Program-made: the position numbers and the translations under genes
The notes under the pieces: model-generated
What the model saw: the letters and a program-made list of their open reading frames with translations, nothing else
Told to the model about the DNA's origin: nothing
Databases searched by the model: none
Shown: positions 17,279 through 26,900 of the stretch, piece after piece
Layout of the letters: every line of letters starts with the position of its first letter
Numbering within the stretch: the first letter of the stretch is position 1
Source of the DNA: Sphingomonas sp.
Lineage (GTDB): Bacteria > Pseudomonadota > Alphaproteobacteria > Sphingomonadales > Sphingomonadaceae
Direction of reading: 5' to 3'
NCBI RefSeq assembly: GCF_024508665.1
Contig: NZ_JANINP010000006.1
Location: forward strand, 1,230,001 to 1,294,000
Length of the DNA: 64,000 nt

Positions 17279-20047
17279 TTACAGCTTGACGCGCATGCTC
17301 AGTTTGAAGCTGCGCGGCGAGCCGTAAAAATTGCCCCCCCCTATACCGCCGACCGTCTCGTAATATGTCTTGTCGAGCAGATTCTCCATCTGCAGGTCAA
17401 ACTGCAGCTGGCTGTTGATTTTGTAGCCGATCGCGCCGCTTAGGACGACATGACCTGGATCGGTGAACGAGACTGCTTGCCGTGCTACGCAGCGGGGAAG
17501 TCCGGTTACCGGATGGGGCGCAAAGGTGGTGCAGTAGCTGTCAACCCTGAAGGTCTTGGTTTGCGCTTGCGCACCGAAGCTGACGCTCAACCCCTTGAAG
17601 CGCGAATTTTCGCCGGCCGTGTAGCTAGTCCACAATTGCAGCCGGTGTCGTGGCGCGAAAGCGGTGAGCGGCTGGGCGCTCCCGTCGAAAATCTTGGCAT
17701 TCTTTACGTAATTATAGTTAAAGTTGTAGCTCGCAGAAAGCTGCCAACCCCTTCGGATTTCGCCGGAAATTTCAATATCCGTGCCATAGCTGATATTCTC
17801 GCGCGTTGGATCGAAGATGTAGCAGCAGCTCTTCAATACCGCTACTTGGCCTGGGTTTGATGTCGAAGTGCTCGTGCAGCGCGCATCGGGAATGTCGCCG
17901 GAGCAAATCGGATCGCCGGCGGCATAACCTAGCTGCTTGGTGTAATAGACCGACAGTCCCGCATTAAGCTTGCGGCTTGGCGACGTCCATTTGAGCTCGC
18001 CCTCGAAATTTTTGCCGGTAATCGGTGGCATGGGATTGCCATTTCGATCGAGGCTATTTGATTGGTCAATATAGATATCGTTATATACGGCCGATCCGGT
18101 TAAATTATTTGTGATGTCGTAGCTCCATGAAATGGAAGGTGGCCATGAGAAATCTGATCCCTTAACTACGATATTTGATCTTGTTGGGAGCTGGTCGCCA
18201 ACGGAATGATTAAAGCAAACGCTATTATTGTCAATTATGTCCCACAAATAGCAAGTTCTATTAATGAGATCTCTATTTCTATATCCAGAATATCTAAGGC
18301 CAGTATTGATATGTAAATGCTTTATAATATTTAGAGATAAATTTAAGTACGAATTCAAGTACCTATAGTCACCGTAAATGACTTTGGATGAATATCCAGG
18401 TGGAAATGGCGGCTCAATAAACTGGCTAGAATTGAATGTTAATATGTTGACAGTGGGATACAAATCCATTCCGGGAAAGGTCGAGGTGGCTCCAGTGTAT
18501 GGGTCGCTGGTCTGTCCGGCCAGCGTGCCGGCCGGATCGCTCATTGAGTAATTGGCGCCGAAGACTATTTTTTGATCTCGGCCAAATAGCCGAAAGCTTC
18601 CGTCTAGCGTCACTTCGAGCATTGTCGCCCGAATGTGATTAAACAGGTAGCCGCCGGTGTCAGCGCGTGACCCGAGAAGAGTATATGGGTTAACTGATCC
18701 GAATATGCTTGGGCCTATGGATGCTTGCCGCTGTTGAATGCGGGTGCCCTTGATCTTTAGCGTCCATTTGTCACCGATCCGCTGATCGATCTGGCCAAAG
18801 AATTCCCTATTTTCGGCGTTGTTCTTGGCATAATCGAAGCAGAAGCAGGTCGAGCGTGGCAGCCCGAGGGAGCGCCCGTCCTGATAACGAACGAAGCCGT
18901 TGACGAATGGAAGGTCGTGGCTGTCCTGGTAGTTGAAACCGATGCTGACCAGCGTCGAGGGCGTCAGATCATATTCCAGCGACGCGGAGAGAACGTTGCG
19001 ATTGGCTTTCGCGATCTTGTAGAAGAAGTTGTTGTCCTGATGTGTAGCGATGAAGCGACCGCGCAATTTCCCGCCGAAAGCGAGCGGGCCGGTGACATCG
19101 ACACTGACCCGGTGCCAGTCCCAGCTGCCGATCTGCATGTCGAGCAGGAATTGCTGGTGATCGAGCGGCTTCTTGCGGACCAGGTTGATGATGCCGCCGG
19201 GATCGCCGAAGCCAGTGAACGTACCAGCCGCTCCACGCACCAGTTCGATGTGATCGTAAAGCGATAGGTCGATGACTCGGTTGTATGCGGTCCCGGCAGT
19301 ATTCATCGGAGCGCCGCCATCGAACTGGAATTGGGTGATCTCGAAGCCGCGCGAATAGAATTTCAGCTCGTCCGCGCTGCTGCCCTGCGTCACCGTGACG
19401 CCGGGGAGGTTGCGCATCGCGAGATTGAGGTCGGTGATGTTCTGGTCCTGGAGCCGCTGGCTGGTCAGCACCGATACCGACATCGGCGTGTCCTTGATGC
19501 TGGCGGCCGTCTTCGAGCCGACCGTCAGTGCATTCGACGTATAGCTGCCTGTGCCCTCGGTTGCGGTCACATCCCGCGACCCGTTGATGCCATTGACCGG
19601 TGACGAGCCCGGAAGCGCGCTCGATCCACCTTGCGAGCCTTGCACTCGGACAGCGCCCAGCACGCGCTCACCGTCGGGGCTGCCAGCCGGCGTTGCCGCG
19701 ATGATCGTGATGACGCCGGGCTGCGTGTAGCGGAAGGTGTAGCCGGTGCCGCTGAGCAGCCGCGCGAGCGCCTCGTCGACGCTCATGCGTCCTGACAAGG
19801 CCGGTGCCTGGACGCTGGGTGGCAGTTCGTCGCTATAGAGAACCTGGATGTTGGCCGTGCTGGCTACCGCGACGATCGATTGCGAAAGCGGTTGGGCCGG
19901 AACCTGGAAGTCATGGCCGGTGTCGGCAGTCGATTTTTCCTGGGCGGCCGCGTTCGTGCTCGCGCACGCTACGGCGATCGCGCTCAAGGCGGTCAGGGCC
20001 ATCAGGCTCGATTTCAACCGCGTCCCGAATTGCGTTCGATAGTACAT
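17279..20047 (-). CDS. TonB-dependent receptor with STN domain, receptor C (no own sigma/FecR upstream)
   Basis: A 922-residue receptor with a signal peptide (...ACASTNAAAQ), an STN domain (HDFQVPAQPLSQSIVAVAST), the common plug block and a barrel. The C-terminus is SPRSFKLSMRVKL instead of the LSLHGKW of its four relatives, so it lacks the terminal aromatic residue that outer-membrane barrels usually present to the BAM machinery. All five cysteine pairs are kept (STCFCF, CYLWDIIDNNSVC, CSGDIPDARC, SCCYIF, CTTFAPHPVTGLPRC). Upstream is the divergent GH2 gene, not a sigma-FecR pair, so it is the unpaired receptor of the set. About 18.1-18.5 kb is clearly AT-richer than its surroundings. Confidence 0.9.
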   Translation of the reverse strand: MYYRTQFGTRLKSSLMALTALSAIAVACASTNAAAQEKSTADTGHDFQVPAQPLSQSIVAVASTANIQVLYSDELPPSVQAPALSGRMSVDEALARLLSGTGYTFRYTQPGVITIIAATPAGSPDGERVLGAVRVQGSQGGSSALPGSSPVNGINGSRDVTATEGTGSYTSNALTVGSKTAASIKDTPMSVSVLTSQRLQDQNITDLNLAMRNLPGVTVTQGSSADELKFYSRGFEITQFQFDGGAPMNTAGTAYNRVIDLSLYDHIELVRGAAGTFTGFGDPGGIINLVRKKPLDHQQFLLDMQIGSWDWHRVSVDVTGPLAFGGKLRGRFIATHQDNNFFYKIAKANRNVLSASLEYDLTPSTLVSIGFNYQDSHDLPFVNGFVRYQDGRSLGLPRSTCFCFDYAKNNAENREFFGQIDQRIGDKWTLKIKGTRIQQRQASIGPSIFGSVNPYTLLGSRADTGGYLFNHIRATMLEVTLDGSFRLFGRDQKIVFGANYSMSDPAGTLAGQTSDPYTGATSTFPGMDLYPTVNILTFNSSQFIEPPFPPGYSSKVIYGDYRYLNSYLNLSLNIIKHLHINTGLRYSGYRNRDLINRTCYLWDIIDNNSVCFNHSVGDQLPTRSNIVVKGSDFSWPPSISWSYDITNNLTGSAVYNDIYIDQSNSLDRNGNPMPPITGKNFEGELKWTSPSRKLNAGLSVYYTKQLGYAAGDPICSGDIPDARCTSTSTSNPGQVAVLKSCCYIFDPTRENISYGTDIEISGEIRRGWQLSASYNFNYNYVKNAKIFDGSAQPLTAFAPRHRLQLWTSYTAGENSRFKGLSVSFGAQAQTKTFRVDSYCTTFAPHPVTGLPRCVARQAVSFTDPGHVVLSGAIGYKINSQLQFDLQMENLLDKTYYETVGGIGGGNFYGSPRSFKLSMRVKL

Positions 20048-20074
20048 TTTCCCCCCTCATTCTTGGCGAAGGCA

Positions 20075-20096
20075 GGGTGCACTTGAGTGTGCACCC
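20075..20096. promoter_or_regulatory. Perfect inverted repeat between receptor C and GH2
   Basis: GGGTGCAC-ttgagt-GTGCACCC, an 8-bp perfect inverted repeat 28 bases before the receptor start on the minus strand. It could be a repressor operator or a 5'-UTR hairpin. A second one, CGGCCCGCC...GGCGGGCCG (20252-20285), lies in the GH2 leader. Confidence 0.45.
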
Positions 20097-20347
20097 GATA
20101 CCTTCCACCCGCGAGGTCCCCGAACGGACCATCGGCCGAACCAAAAAAACTTTGCAAGCCTGTTGGCGGATCGGGTGGAGCGCGATGCTTTGCGGTGTGC
20201 GTCGGCGACGCGCGTTTCTTCCCGGCAGCCTCGCTTGGGCGAAGGCTGGGTCGGCCCGCCGTCTCTCCACTCCTTTGGCGGGCCGATCGTCTCTCGCAAT
20301 CAGGTGGCCCGCTTCGTGCCCGGCGCCTCTCCAGCTAGGAGCTTGGA

Positions 20348-22117
20348 ATGAAGACACGTTGGTCGGACGAGGCGTTGGTCGACGTGCCTCTTCCCGAATA
20401 TCCCCGCCCCCAATTGCGGCGCGAGGCCTGGACCAACCTGAATGGCGCCTGGGACTATGCGATCCAGCCGCGCGCGGCTGCGGCTCCTTCTGAATTCGAG
20501 GGCAAGATCCTCGTACCCTTCGCCGTCGAATCCGCTTTGTCCGGCGTCGAGCGCCGCGTCGGGCCCGATCAGCGGCTCTGGTACCGCCGGACCTTCGCGG
20601 CGCCTGACCTGGAAGAAGGCGGTCGTCTCTGGCTCCATTTTGGCGCGGTCGATTGGGAAGCCGAGGTCTGGCTCAACGGCAAGCCGCTCGGCATCCATCG
20701 CGGCGGCTATGACCCGTTCCGCTTCGACATCACCACCTCACTCGTCGAAGGCGAGCAGGAACTGGTCGTGGCCGTCTGGGATCCCAATGACGCCGGCGCC
20801 CAGCCGCGCGGCAAGCAGATCAACGACCCGCATGGCATCTGGTACACGCCGGTCACCGGCATATGGCAGACCGTTTGGCTCGAAGCCGTGCCCGCCAGCT
20901 ATATCGAGAAGCTGCGGATCCAGCCCGACTATGATGCCGGAAGCTTCAACGTCTCGGTGTATCTCAACTGGACGCGCGCCGATGCCGCGTTGAAGATCCG
21001 CGTGCTGGCCGATGGCGAAGAGGTCGCCCAAACCGTCATCGACCGCTTCGATTGCATGACCGATTATTGCAGCCCGGTCGAAATCGCCATTCCCCATCCT
21101 CGTGCCTGGTCGCCCGCCGACCCGTTCCTCTACGATTTCGAACTTATCTATTCGGCCCCCGGCATCGAGGATCGCGTCACCAGCTATGCCGGCCTTCGCA
21201 AGGTCGAGGTGCGGCGCGCGACCGACGGGCGCGACCGCATCTGGCTCAACAACAAGCCGATCTTCCTCTACGGCCCGCTCGACCAGGGGTGGTGGCCCGA
21301 TGGCCTCTATACCGCGCCCACCGATGAGGCTTTGCGCTGGGATATCGAGACGACCAAGGCGATGGGGTTCAACATGACCCGCAAGCACGTCAAGGTCGAG
21401 CCGGCGCGCTGGTATCATCATTGCGACAGGATCGGTCTCATCGTCTGGCAGGACATGCCGTCCGCCATCAAGACTGGTGAACCCGGGCATCTGCCGCAAC
21501 GGCTTCAGCCGCTCGACGGCGTCTTCAATCCCGAGGACGCGGCGCAATGGCGTGCCGAGCTGTTTGCCATGATCGATGCGCTGGAACATTTCCCCTGCAT
21601 CACGTCCTGGATTCCCTTCAACGAATGCTGGGGGCAGCATAACACCAATGCGACGCTGGCCGCGGTCAAGCAGCGCGATCCGTCGCGCCTCGCCAACGGA
21701 CCCAGCGGCTGGAACGATCTCGGTTATGGCGAGACGTTCGATCAGCATATCTATCCCGGACCCGGCATGTGGGACCCGCAGCCGGGGCGGGCCTCCGTGC
21801 TCGGCGAATTCGGTGGCCTCGGCGCCCGGCTCGAGGATCACAAATGGCAGGAGACCGGCAATTGGAGCTATCGTGACAGCGCCAATCTCGAGGAACTCGC
21901 TGTCCATTATCACTCGATGATGCTGCAACTCGCCCAGCTGATCCCCGACGGCCTCTCGGCCGCCGTCTATACCCAGTTCACCGATGTCGAAGGCGAAGTG
22001 AACGGGCTCGTCAGCTACGATCGCGATGTCGTCAAAATTCCCGCTGAGCGGCTTGCGGCAATGCACGCGCCGTTGACGACGGCGCTTGGTGCCAGGGCAG
22101 CGCGCGTTTCGGGATAA
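20348..22117 (+). CDS. Glycoside hydrolase family 2 (beta-galactosidase/beta-glucuronidase-like)
   Basis: A 589-residue GH2 enzyme: a sugar-binding jelly-roll (LRREAWTNLNGAWDYAIQPR, LWYRRTFAAPD, AEVWLNGKPLGIHRGGYDPF), an immunoglobulin-like middle domain (from about residue 190) and a C-terminal TIM barrel. The acid/base glutamate lies in SWIPFNECWGQ, and the nucleophile is probably the glutamate of VLGEFGG. No signal peptide is seen, so it likely works in the cytoplasm on imported oligosaccharides. AGGAG precedes the ATG. It is divergent from receptor C across a 300-base regulatory space. It is shorter than E. coli LacZ and closer in size to glucuronidases; substrate unknown. Confidence 0.88.
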   Translation: MKTRWSDEALVDVPLPEYPRPQLRREAWTNLNGAWDYAIQPRAAAAPSEFEGKILVPFAVESALSGVERRVGPDQRLWYRRTFAAPDLEEGGRLWLHFGAVDWEAEVWLNGKPLGIHRGGYDPFRFDITTSLVEGEQELVVAVWDPNDAGAQPRGKQINDPHGIWYTPVTGIWQTVWLEAVPASYIEKLRIQPDYDAGSFNVSVYLNWTRADAALKIRVLADGEEVAQTVIDRFDCMTDYCSPVEIAIPHPRAWSPADPFLYDFELIYSAPGIEDRVTSYAGLRKVEVRRATDGRDRIWLNNKPIFLYGPLDQGWWPDGLYTAPTDEALRWDIETTKAMGFNMTRKHVKVEPARWYHHCDRIGLIVWQDMPSAIKTGEPGHLPQRLQPLDGVFNPEDAAQWRAELFAMIDALEHFPCITSWIPFNECWGQHNTNATLAAVKQRDPSRLANGPSGWNDLGYGETFDQHIYPGPGMWDPQPGRASVLGEFGGLGARLEDHKWQETGNWSYRDSANLEELAVHYHSMMLQLAQLIPDGLSAAVYTQFTDVEGEVNGLVSYDRDVVKIPAERLAAMHAPLTTALGARAARVSG

Positions 22118-22171
22118 TATTCTCGACAATGCGCAAAGGCAGCTGCGGGGCCTTGCGCCAGTTCGAGACAG

Positions 22172-22235
22172 AAAGGCCGTTATCCGACTCGTAACGGCCT
22201 TTCCCGCCCGGCCGGACGGATGTCTGGCCGGGCGG
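22172..22235. repeat. Two-hairpin element, copy 1
   Basis: Hairpin 1 is AAAGGCCGTTA/TAACGGCCTTT (22172-22202). Hairpin 2 follows at once: CCGCCCGGCC/GGCCGGGCGG (22204-22235). It lies 54 bases after the GH2 stop and can act as its terminator. The same two-part design recurs at 22571 and 23876. Confidence 0.65.
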
Positions 22236-22570
22236 TTACCCGCTACTGAACCGTCCATCATTCTGTACCGCGGTGACTTCGAGCCGCACCCTCCTTATGA
22301 TCTGTTGGCGGTTTGTTTATCGAAGGTCGTCTTCTGTCGACCGACACGCCGCGGAATGCTCGCAATCCGAAATGTCGCACCGCTGCTCTGACGCTGCAAA
22401 GAAGGGGCGTGCCATCCCGTTTGGCGAGCCCGCCGTGACCACCTCGACGAGACTGCCGTGTTGCCGGCCGGCGTTCTGGAGATTGTGATTGCGGCTTCGA
22501 TCCCGCCCGGTCGTTCAGGTCCGAGGTCACTTGGTATCGCCATCCGCGCGCTTACGCGTGGCGCTGGATG

Positions 22571-22646
22571 AAAGGCCGTCCACTTGGCCGTGACGGTCTT
22601 TCCCGCCCGGCGGGTCTCTGGGAGGAGAAGGCAACCCGCCGGGCGG
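22571..22646. repeat. Two-hairpin element, copy 2
   Basis: Hairpin 1 is AAAGGCCGT/ACGGTCTTT (22571-22601). Hairpin 2 is CCCGCCCGGCGGGT/ACCCGCCGGGCGG (22602-22646), with GGGAGGAGA in its loop. On the minus strand it follows the GH172 stop and ends with a short T-run, so it can terminate that gene. Confidence 0.65.
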
Positions 22647-22759
22647 ACTTGGCACGGACCCGCTCCAAAGGAACGGATGTATAGGCGCCCTCGAGCTGGC
22701 CATTTCTTGGCCCAAGAACCTGCTGGCTGCCCTGATCGGTCACCGGGCCGATAGCATCC

Positions 22760-23791
22760 TCAGCCGATCAAGTCCGCCACGCGCTCCTTGACGCCGACCG
22801 GTTTCCATAAAGGCTGAAGGGCGCCGCGTTCATACCAGAAAGCGGCTGCCGACCAGTCGTCGGCGCGCTCGTAAAGCATGCCGCTGTCGATCCCGATCTG
22901 CTGGATTGTTACCCGGATCGATTCTGCACAGACGATCGGGTCCGCCAGATGCCAGCGATAGAGCGAGACGCGTCCGGTATCCTCGTCATGCTCCTGCTCG
23001 CGAAAGTTGAGGCCGTGATGGAGAAAGGCCTGGTCCTGAACTCCATAAGCGCAGCCGACATAATCCTCGGCACCCGTCCCGCAGATGGTCGGGAAGGCTT
23101 GGTCGCCGTCGATATAGACCTTGACCTCGCCTTCGCCCCACCAGCGGGGTTCGCTGGGGCCTATCCCGAGGATCGCGCCGAGATAGCGGATCGCGCCGGT
23201 CCGCCGGGGCAGGATCTCGAAGTCGGTCCCGATCCGGGTCGGGCTTTCGCGCCTGAAACCCGCATGCAGTCGTCCGAGATCGGCGGGATGGTCGTCGCCC
23301 AGTGTATAGTCGATCTGATAGAAGAGCGCGAAGCGCCAGTCGGTCTCGTTGACGAGCTCGACCCGTGCATGACGCAGGAAGGGCATGGGGAGCCAGCAAT
23401 TCATGCCATAAGCGGATGTGACGCTGTGCATGGCGGATTGGAACGCTTGGCAGCGGCCTTGGGCGAAGCCGAAGAATTCGCCCAAGGGAAGCTCGACCGA
23501 GGGAAAGGCGCTGTCTTCCCAATAGATCCGGATCATCACGCCACGGGCCAGGCCGGGATGCAATCTGGTCGTCATCCACCAATGCCTCAAGCTCCCGGGA
23601 CCGGTGATATCGGCAAGGGTTACGGCTGATTGCGGCTCGACGAAACGCCAGGCCGATCCCTTGCGCCCCGGCCCGAGCGGCGACGCCGCCTGGCCGCCCA
23701 TCCCGGGCGTACCGGTCGGATTTTCGAACGATATCGCGCGCGACACGAGCTTGGGGTTCCAGAGATAGGGCTCAAGACTATCGCCGTGCAT
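22760..23791 (-). CDS. GH172-family (DUF2961) glycosidase
   Basis: A 343-residue DUF2961 protein. The family is now GH172 and includes difructose-anhydride-forming enzymes and arabinofuranosidases of related fold. Family marks are SRAISFENPTGTPGMGGQA near the N-terminus, RHWWMTTRLHPG, RWWGEGEVKVYIDGD and FPTICGTGAEDYVG; the glutamate in GTGAEDY is the best candidate active-site acid. No signal peptide is present. It converges with the GH2 gene, and both lie among TonB receptors, so it probably takes part in breakdown of imported oligosaccharides. The exact substrate (fructan, arabinan or other) cannot be decided. Confidence 0.82.
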   Translation of the reverse strand: MHGDSLEPYLWNPKLVSRAISFENPTGTPGMGGQAASPLGPGRKGSAWRFVEPQSAVTLADITGPGSLRHWWMTTRLHPGLARGVMIRIYWEDSAFPSVELPLGEFFGFAQGRCQAFQSAMHSVTSAYGMNCWLPMPFLRHARVELVNETDWRFALFYQIDYTLGDDHPADLGRLHAGFRRESPTRIGTDFEILPRRTGAIRYLGAILGIGPSEPRWWGEGEVKVYIDGDQAFPTICGTGAEDYVGCAYGVQDQAFLHHGLNFREQEHDEDTGRVSLYRWHLADPIVCAESIRVTIQQIGIDSGMLYERADDWSAAAFWYERGALQPLWKPVGVKERVADLIG

Positions 23792-23875
23792 GAAGTCGCT
23801 TCCGATTGCTTGGTTGGGCGCGTCGGATGACGCGGGTCGATGAAAAAACGGGCTGGCTGTGCCGGGCCCGCAACG

Positions 23876-23962
23876 AAAAGGCCGCCACGCTGATGCGTGA
23901 CGGCCTTCCCCCGTCCGAGAGGGCGGGCTTGGGAGGAGGACAGCTCCGTCGCGCCCGGACGG
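23876..23962. repeat. Two-hairpin element, copy 3
   Basis: Hairpin 1 is AAGGCCGCCACGC/GCGTGACGGCCTT (23878-23907). Hairpin 2 is CCGTCCGAGAGGGCG/CGCCCGGACGG (23911-23962), with GGGAGGAGGA in its loop as in copy 2. Read on the minus strand it begins 7 bases after the hfaD stop and ends GGCCTTTTCG, a good terminator. Confidence 0.65.
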
Positions 23963-23968
23963 CTCGCG

Positions 23969-26900
23969 TCAGCGGGAGGCAGCGATCGCGCTGCTCGCCT
24001 GGTTGCCCACCGCCGTTGCTGCGAGCTGATTGCCGGTGATCGCGACGGTGCTCGCTTGCAGGGCTCCCGTCGCCATCCGGTAGCCGCCCGAGATTTGCGC
24101 GCTCACCGAACCGGTATTGACCTGACGGCTGGCAAGGCCGAGCACGTCGCTTGTCGCCGCAATGCTGTTGGTCGCGCTGTTGCCATAAGCAGTGGCCGAC
24201 TTGACCGCAGCTTTTTCGGTAAGGACTGAATTCGTCACGATGCCGTTGAGCGGGGCGGCAAGTCCCGTGACCGACGCCGCGATGGCGGCGCCATTATACT
24301 GCGCACTCGCCAGCGCGACATCGCCTGTGACCGTATCGTTCGCGATTCCGCCCGGTACGGTGGCAGCGGTCCCTGCATCGATGCTGTTCTCCGCCGTGTT
24401 GCCGCGCGCCAAGGCCGTCGTGCCATTGCCTTCCATATCGATCATTGAACCCGTCACCTCTGTCGCGGTCGCAGGGTTTGGAGCCGAAGCCGAAGCGGTC
24501 ACCGTCGCAAGATTGGATTGGCTGTTGGCCAGCGCCAGGCTGGCGCGCGTGATGGCCGATCCTGCCTCCAGCGTGTTGAGCGCGCGATTGCCGGCGGCTT
24601 CGGCGGCCTCGCGATTGTCACTGATGGTCAGCATCGAGCCCGCGATCCGGCCATCGCTGCCGGCAGCGCCGAGGCTCGAGCCGCTATCGGCCTCGACTCG
24701 CCCTTCGGCGAATTGCTGGTTGGCAAGGGCTGCATCCGCCTGCGCGAGTGGAGCGACCAAGGGAGCTGCCGAAGCGCTCGCGGATGCGGCAGTGGCCGGT
24801 TGCGCGCCGACGCCGGTCAGGATGTTGGTGGCGTCGTTCATGACCGCGAGCGCGCGATTGTCGTTGCCGGTGATGGTAATATTGGCATCCGCGGCATTGG
24901 CCGGGAGCACGGTCGCCGCCTCCGAAGATGCCGCGACCAAGGCATTGCCATATTGGAAGGACGACAGTGCAGCGCCGCTGGTGCCGCCGGCATCGAGCGC
25001 GTTCGCGGTCATGTTGCCGAGCGCCTGGGCGCCCTGGTTGTTGCCGGTTATGGCCAGCGTGGATTGGGCGGTGTCCGGTGCGTCGATGCCGCTTCGCGTC
25101 GCGACATCGGCCGACACCGCCGTCCTGATCACGCCTGACGGGTCGGGTTCCCCCAATGTCTGGTGGTTGCCGATCACGAGATCGCCTTCGGCGCCATAAG
25201 AGTCGCCGGTCGGGCCTGCCAATGCGGGATGTGAGGCGCCTAGCATCGGAATGGCATCCGCCGATGGGGCCGGGTTGCCTTTTGCGGCCAGCGCGTTGGT
25301 GGCCATATTGCCGGTCACATAGCCTGCCACCACATTATCGCCGATCGTAAGCACCGATCCGGTCACGGTATCCCCCGCCGTCACTCGTTCGCCGGCGGGC
25401 AGGCCTGGCGCGCCGAGTGCTATTGTCACATAGCCGTTGCCCGACTGAAGATTGGCCAGCGCAGCGCTGGGCGCCGTGCCTGCCGAGGTCAGGGTCAGCG
25501 CATTGTCGGTGTCGTTGCCCACGCCGCTTGCGACCGTGCTGTTGCCGGTCAAGGTCGCAACCCCGTCCGAAAGACCTTGGCCGAGCGAGATTTGTTCGCC
25601 GGCAGCGGCGATCGAGGCAGCGATGGTGCTGCCATCAAAGCTTTGAGCAGCCTGGATCACCGCCTGGCCATCGGCATACGCGTTCTCGTCCGCCGAGACG
25701 AGGGCGGACGCTGGACGTGCGCTGCCCGACCCCGTTGCCGTCTCGAGGTCGAGCCGGCTTTCGGCCCTGTTCGCCGCCGCGGTAGCGGCAACGCTGTTGT
25801 CGGCAAGCGAAAGGCGCGAATCCGTCGCCGCGCCCCCTATGTCGATCCCGACGCCTCCCAGCGTGTCGGCCCGGATCTGGGCGCCGCCCGCATGCTGGAC
25901 CTGGGTCAAGGCGGCCCCGGGCCCGTCGCCTTCGAGCGCCGCAGCGGTCAGATCGAGCGCTGCGGCTGCGCGGTTGCCCGTGGCCGCCGCCGTCAAGCTG
26001 TTGGTATTTGCCACGATGTCGCTTGTTGTCGCGCTGCTGGACGAAATTCCGAAAGTGGGACCCGCGACCTGACCATCCTCGGTCATGTTGCCGGTTCGCG
26101 CCTTGATGAGACCGGTTGCCTGCTGGACGCCGAGCATGGCGAAACCTGCAGTGCTCGAAGCCGATCCGTCCGCCGTTCCTACCATGCTGGCTGTTACGCC
26201 GCTCGTGGCAGAAGGCGCCAGGACTGCACCTTGGACAGATAGCGTCAGGGTCGCATCATTGCCCAAGGCCTCGCCGGCAATGGCGTTATCGGCGAGCGAG
26301 ACCGATGAGTCCGTCAGGGCACCGGTGCCGATCGTCATGTCCTCGAAGATCCGTGCCGCGGTCACCGCAACGTTGGAAAGCGGGGCCGCGGACTGGGTCG
26401 AGACCATGCCGGCGCTCGCGGATGATGCGGCACCCGAAAGATCGAGCGAGGCGCTCGCCGCATTGGCGATCGCCGATGCCGTCGTGTCGTTGGACTGAAG
26501 GGCGAGGCTGCTGGCCGTCACGTCGCTTGCAGCAATTGCGATGGGCGTATCGAACGCGTCCGCGGCAAGGCTTCCGGCCATTCGTTGGGCGTTGGCGACG
26601 AGCATATCCGCTTTTGCGTCAACGGAAGCGGGTGTCGCGGCGAGGCCGGCCGGGCCGAGCGCAGCGTCGCTGGTGCCGCCGGTCTCCAGCGATTGCCCCG
26701 CGTCATTGCCGCCTATGGCGGCCTTGATGTCGTTTCGTGCGACCGTGACGGTCGATCCCGTTACCTCTCCATGGTCGCTCGCGACGGGCGCGCCGTCGAT
26801 GTCGGCAAGCGAGAGCGCGGTCGACAGCCTCTGGTCGTTGCGGAGCATCTGTTGGCCGCTCGTCAACGTCGTGGTCTGCCCATGAGCCGGTGTCACCGCG

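Larger units (their letters stand above)
22118..22759. other. Convergent intergenic region with two hairpin elements, no gene
   Basis: Between the GH2 and GH172 stop codons. Copies 1 and 2 of the two-hairpin element (see separate entries) flank about 330 bases in which no coding sequence was recognised on either strand. Confidence 0.5.

Noticed and set aside
20738-22261. 507-residue minus-strand ORF opposite the GH2 gene
   Set aside because: It is an antisense shadow of a clearly coding GH2 frame in high-GC DNA and shows no domain.
24000-26900. HfaD repeats as an autotransporter or RTX protein
   Set aside because: No C-terminal autotransporter barrel and no GGxGxDxUx repeats; the HfaB neighbour fits better.
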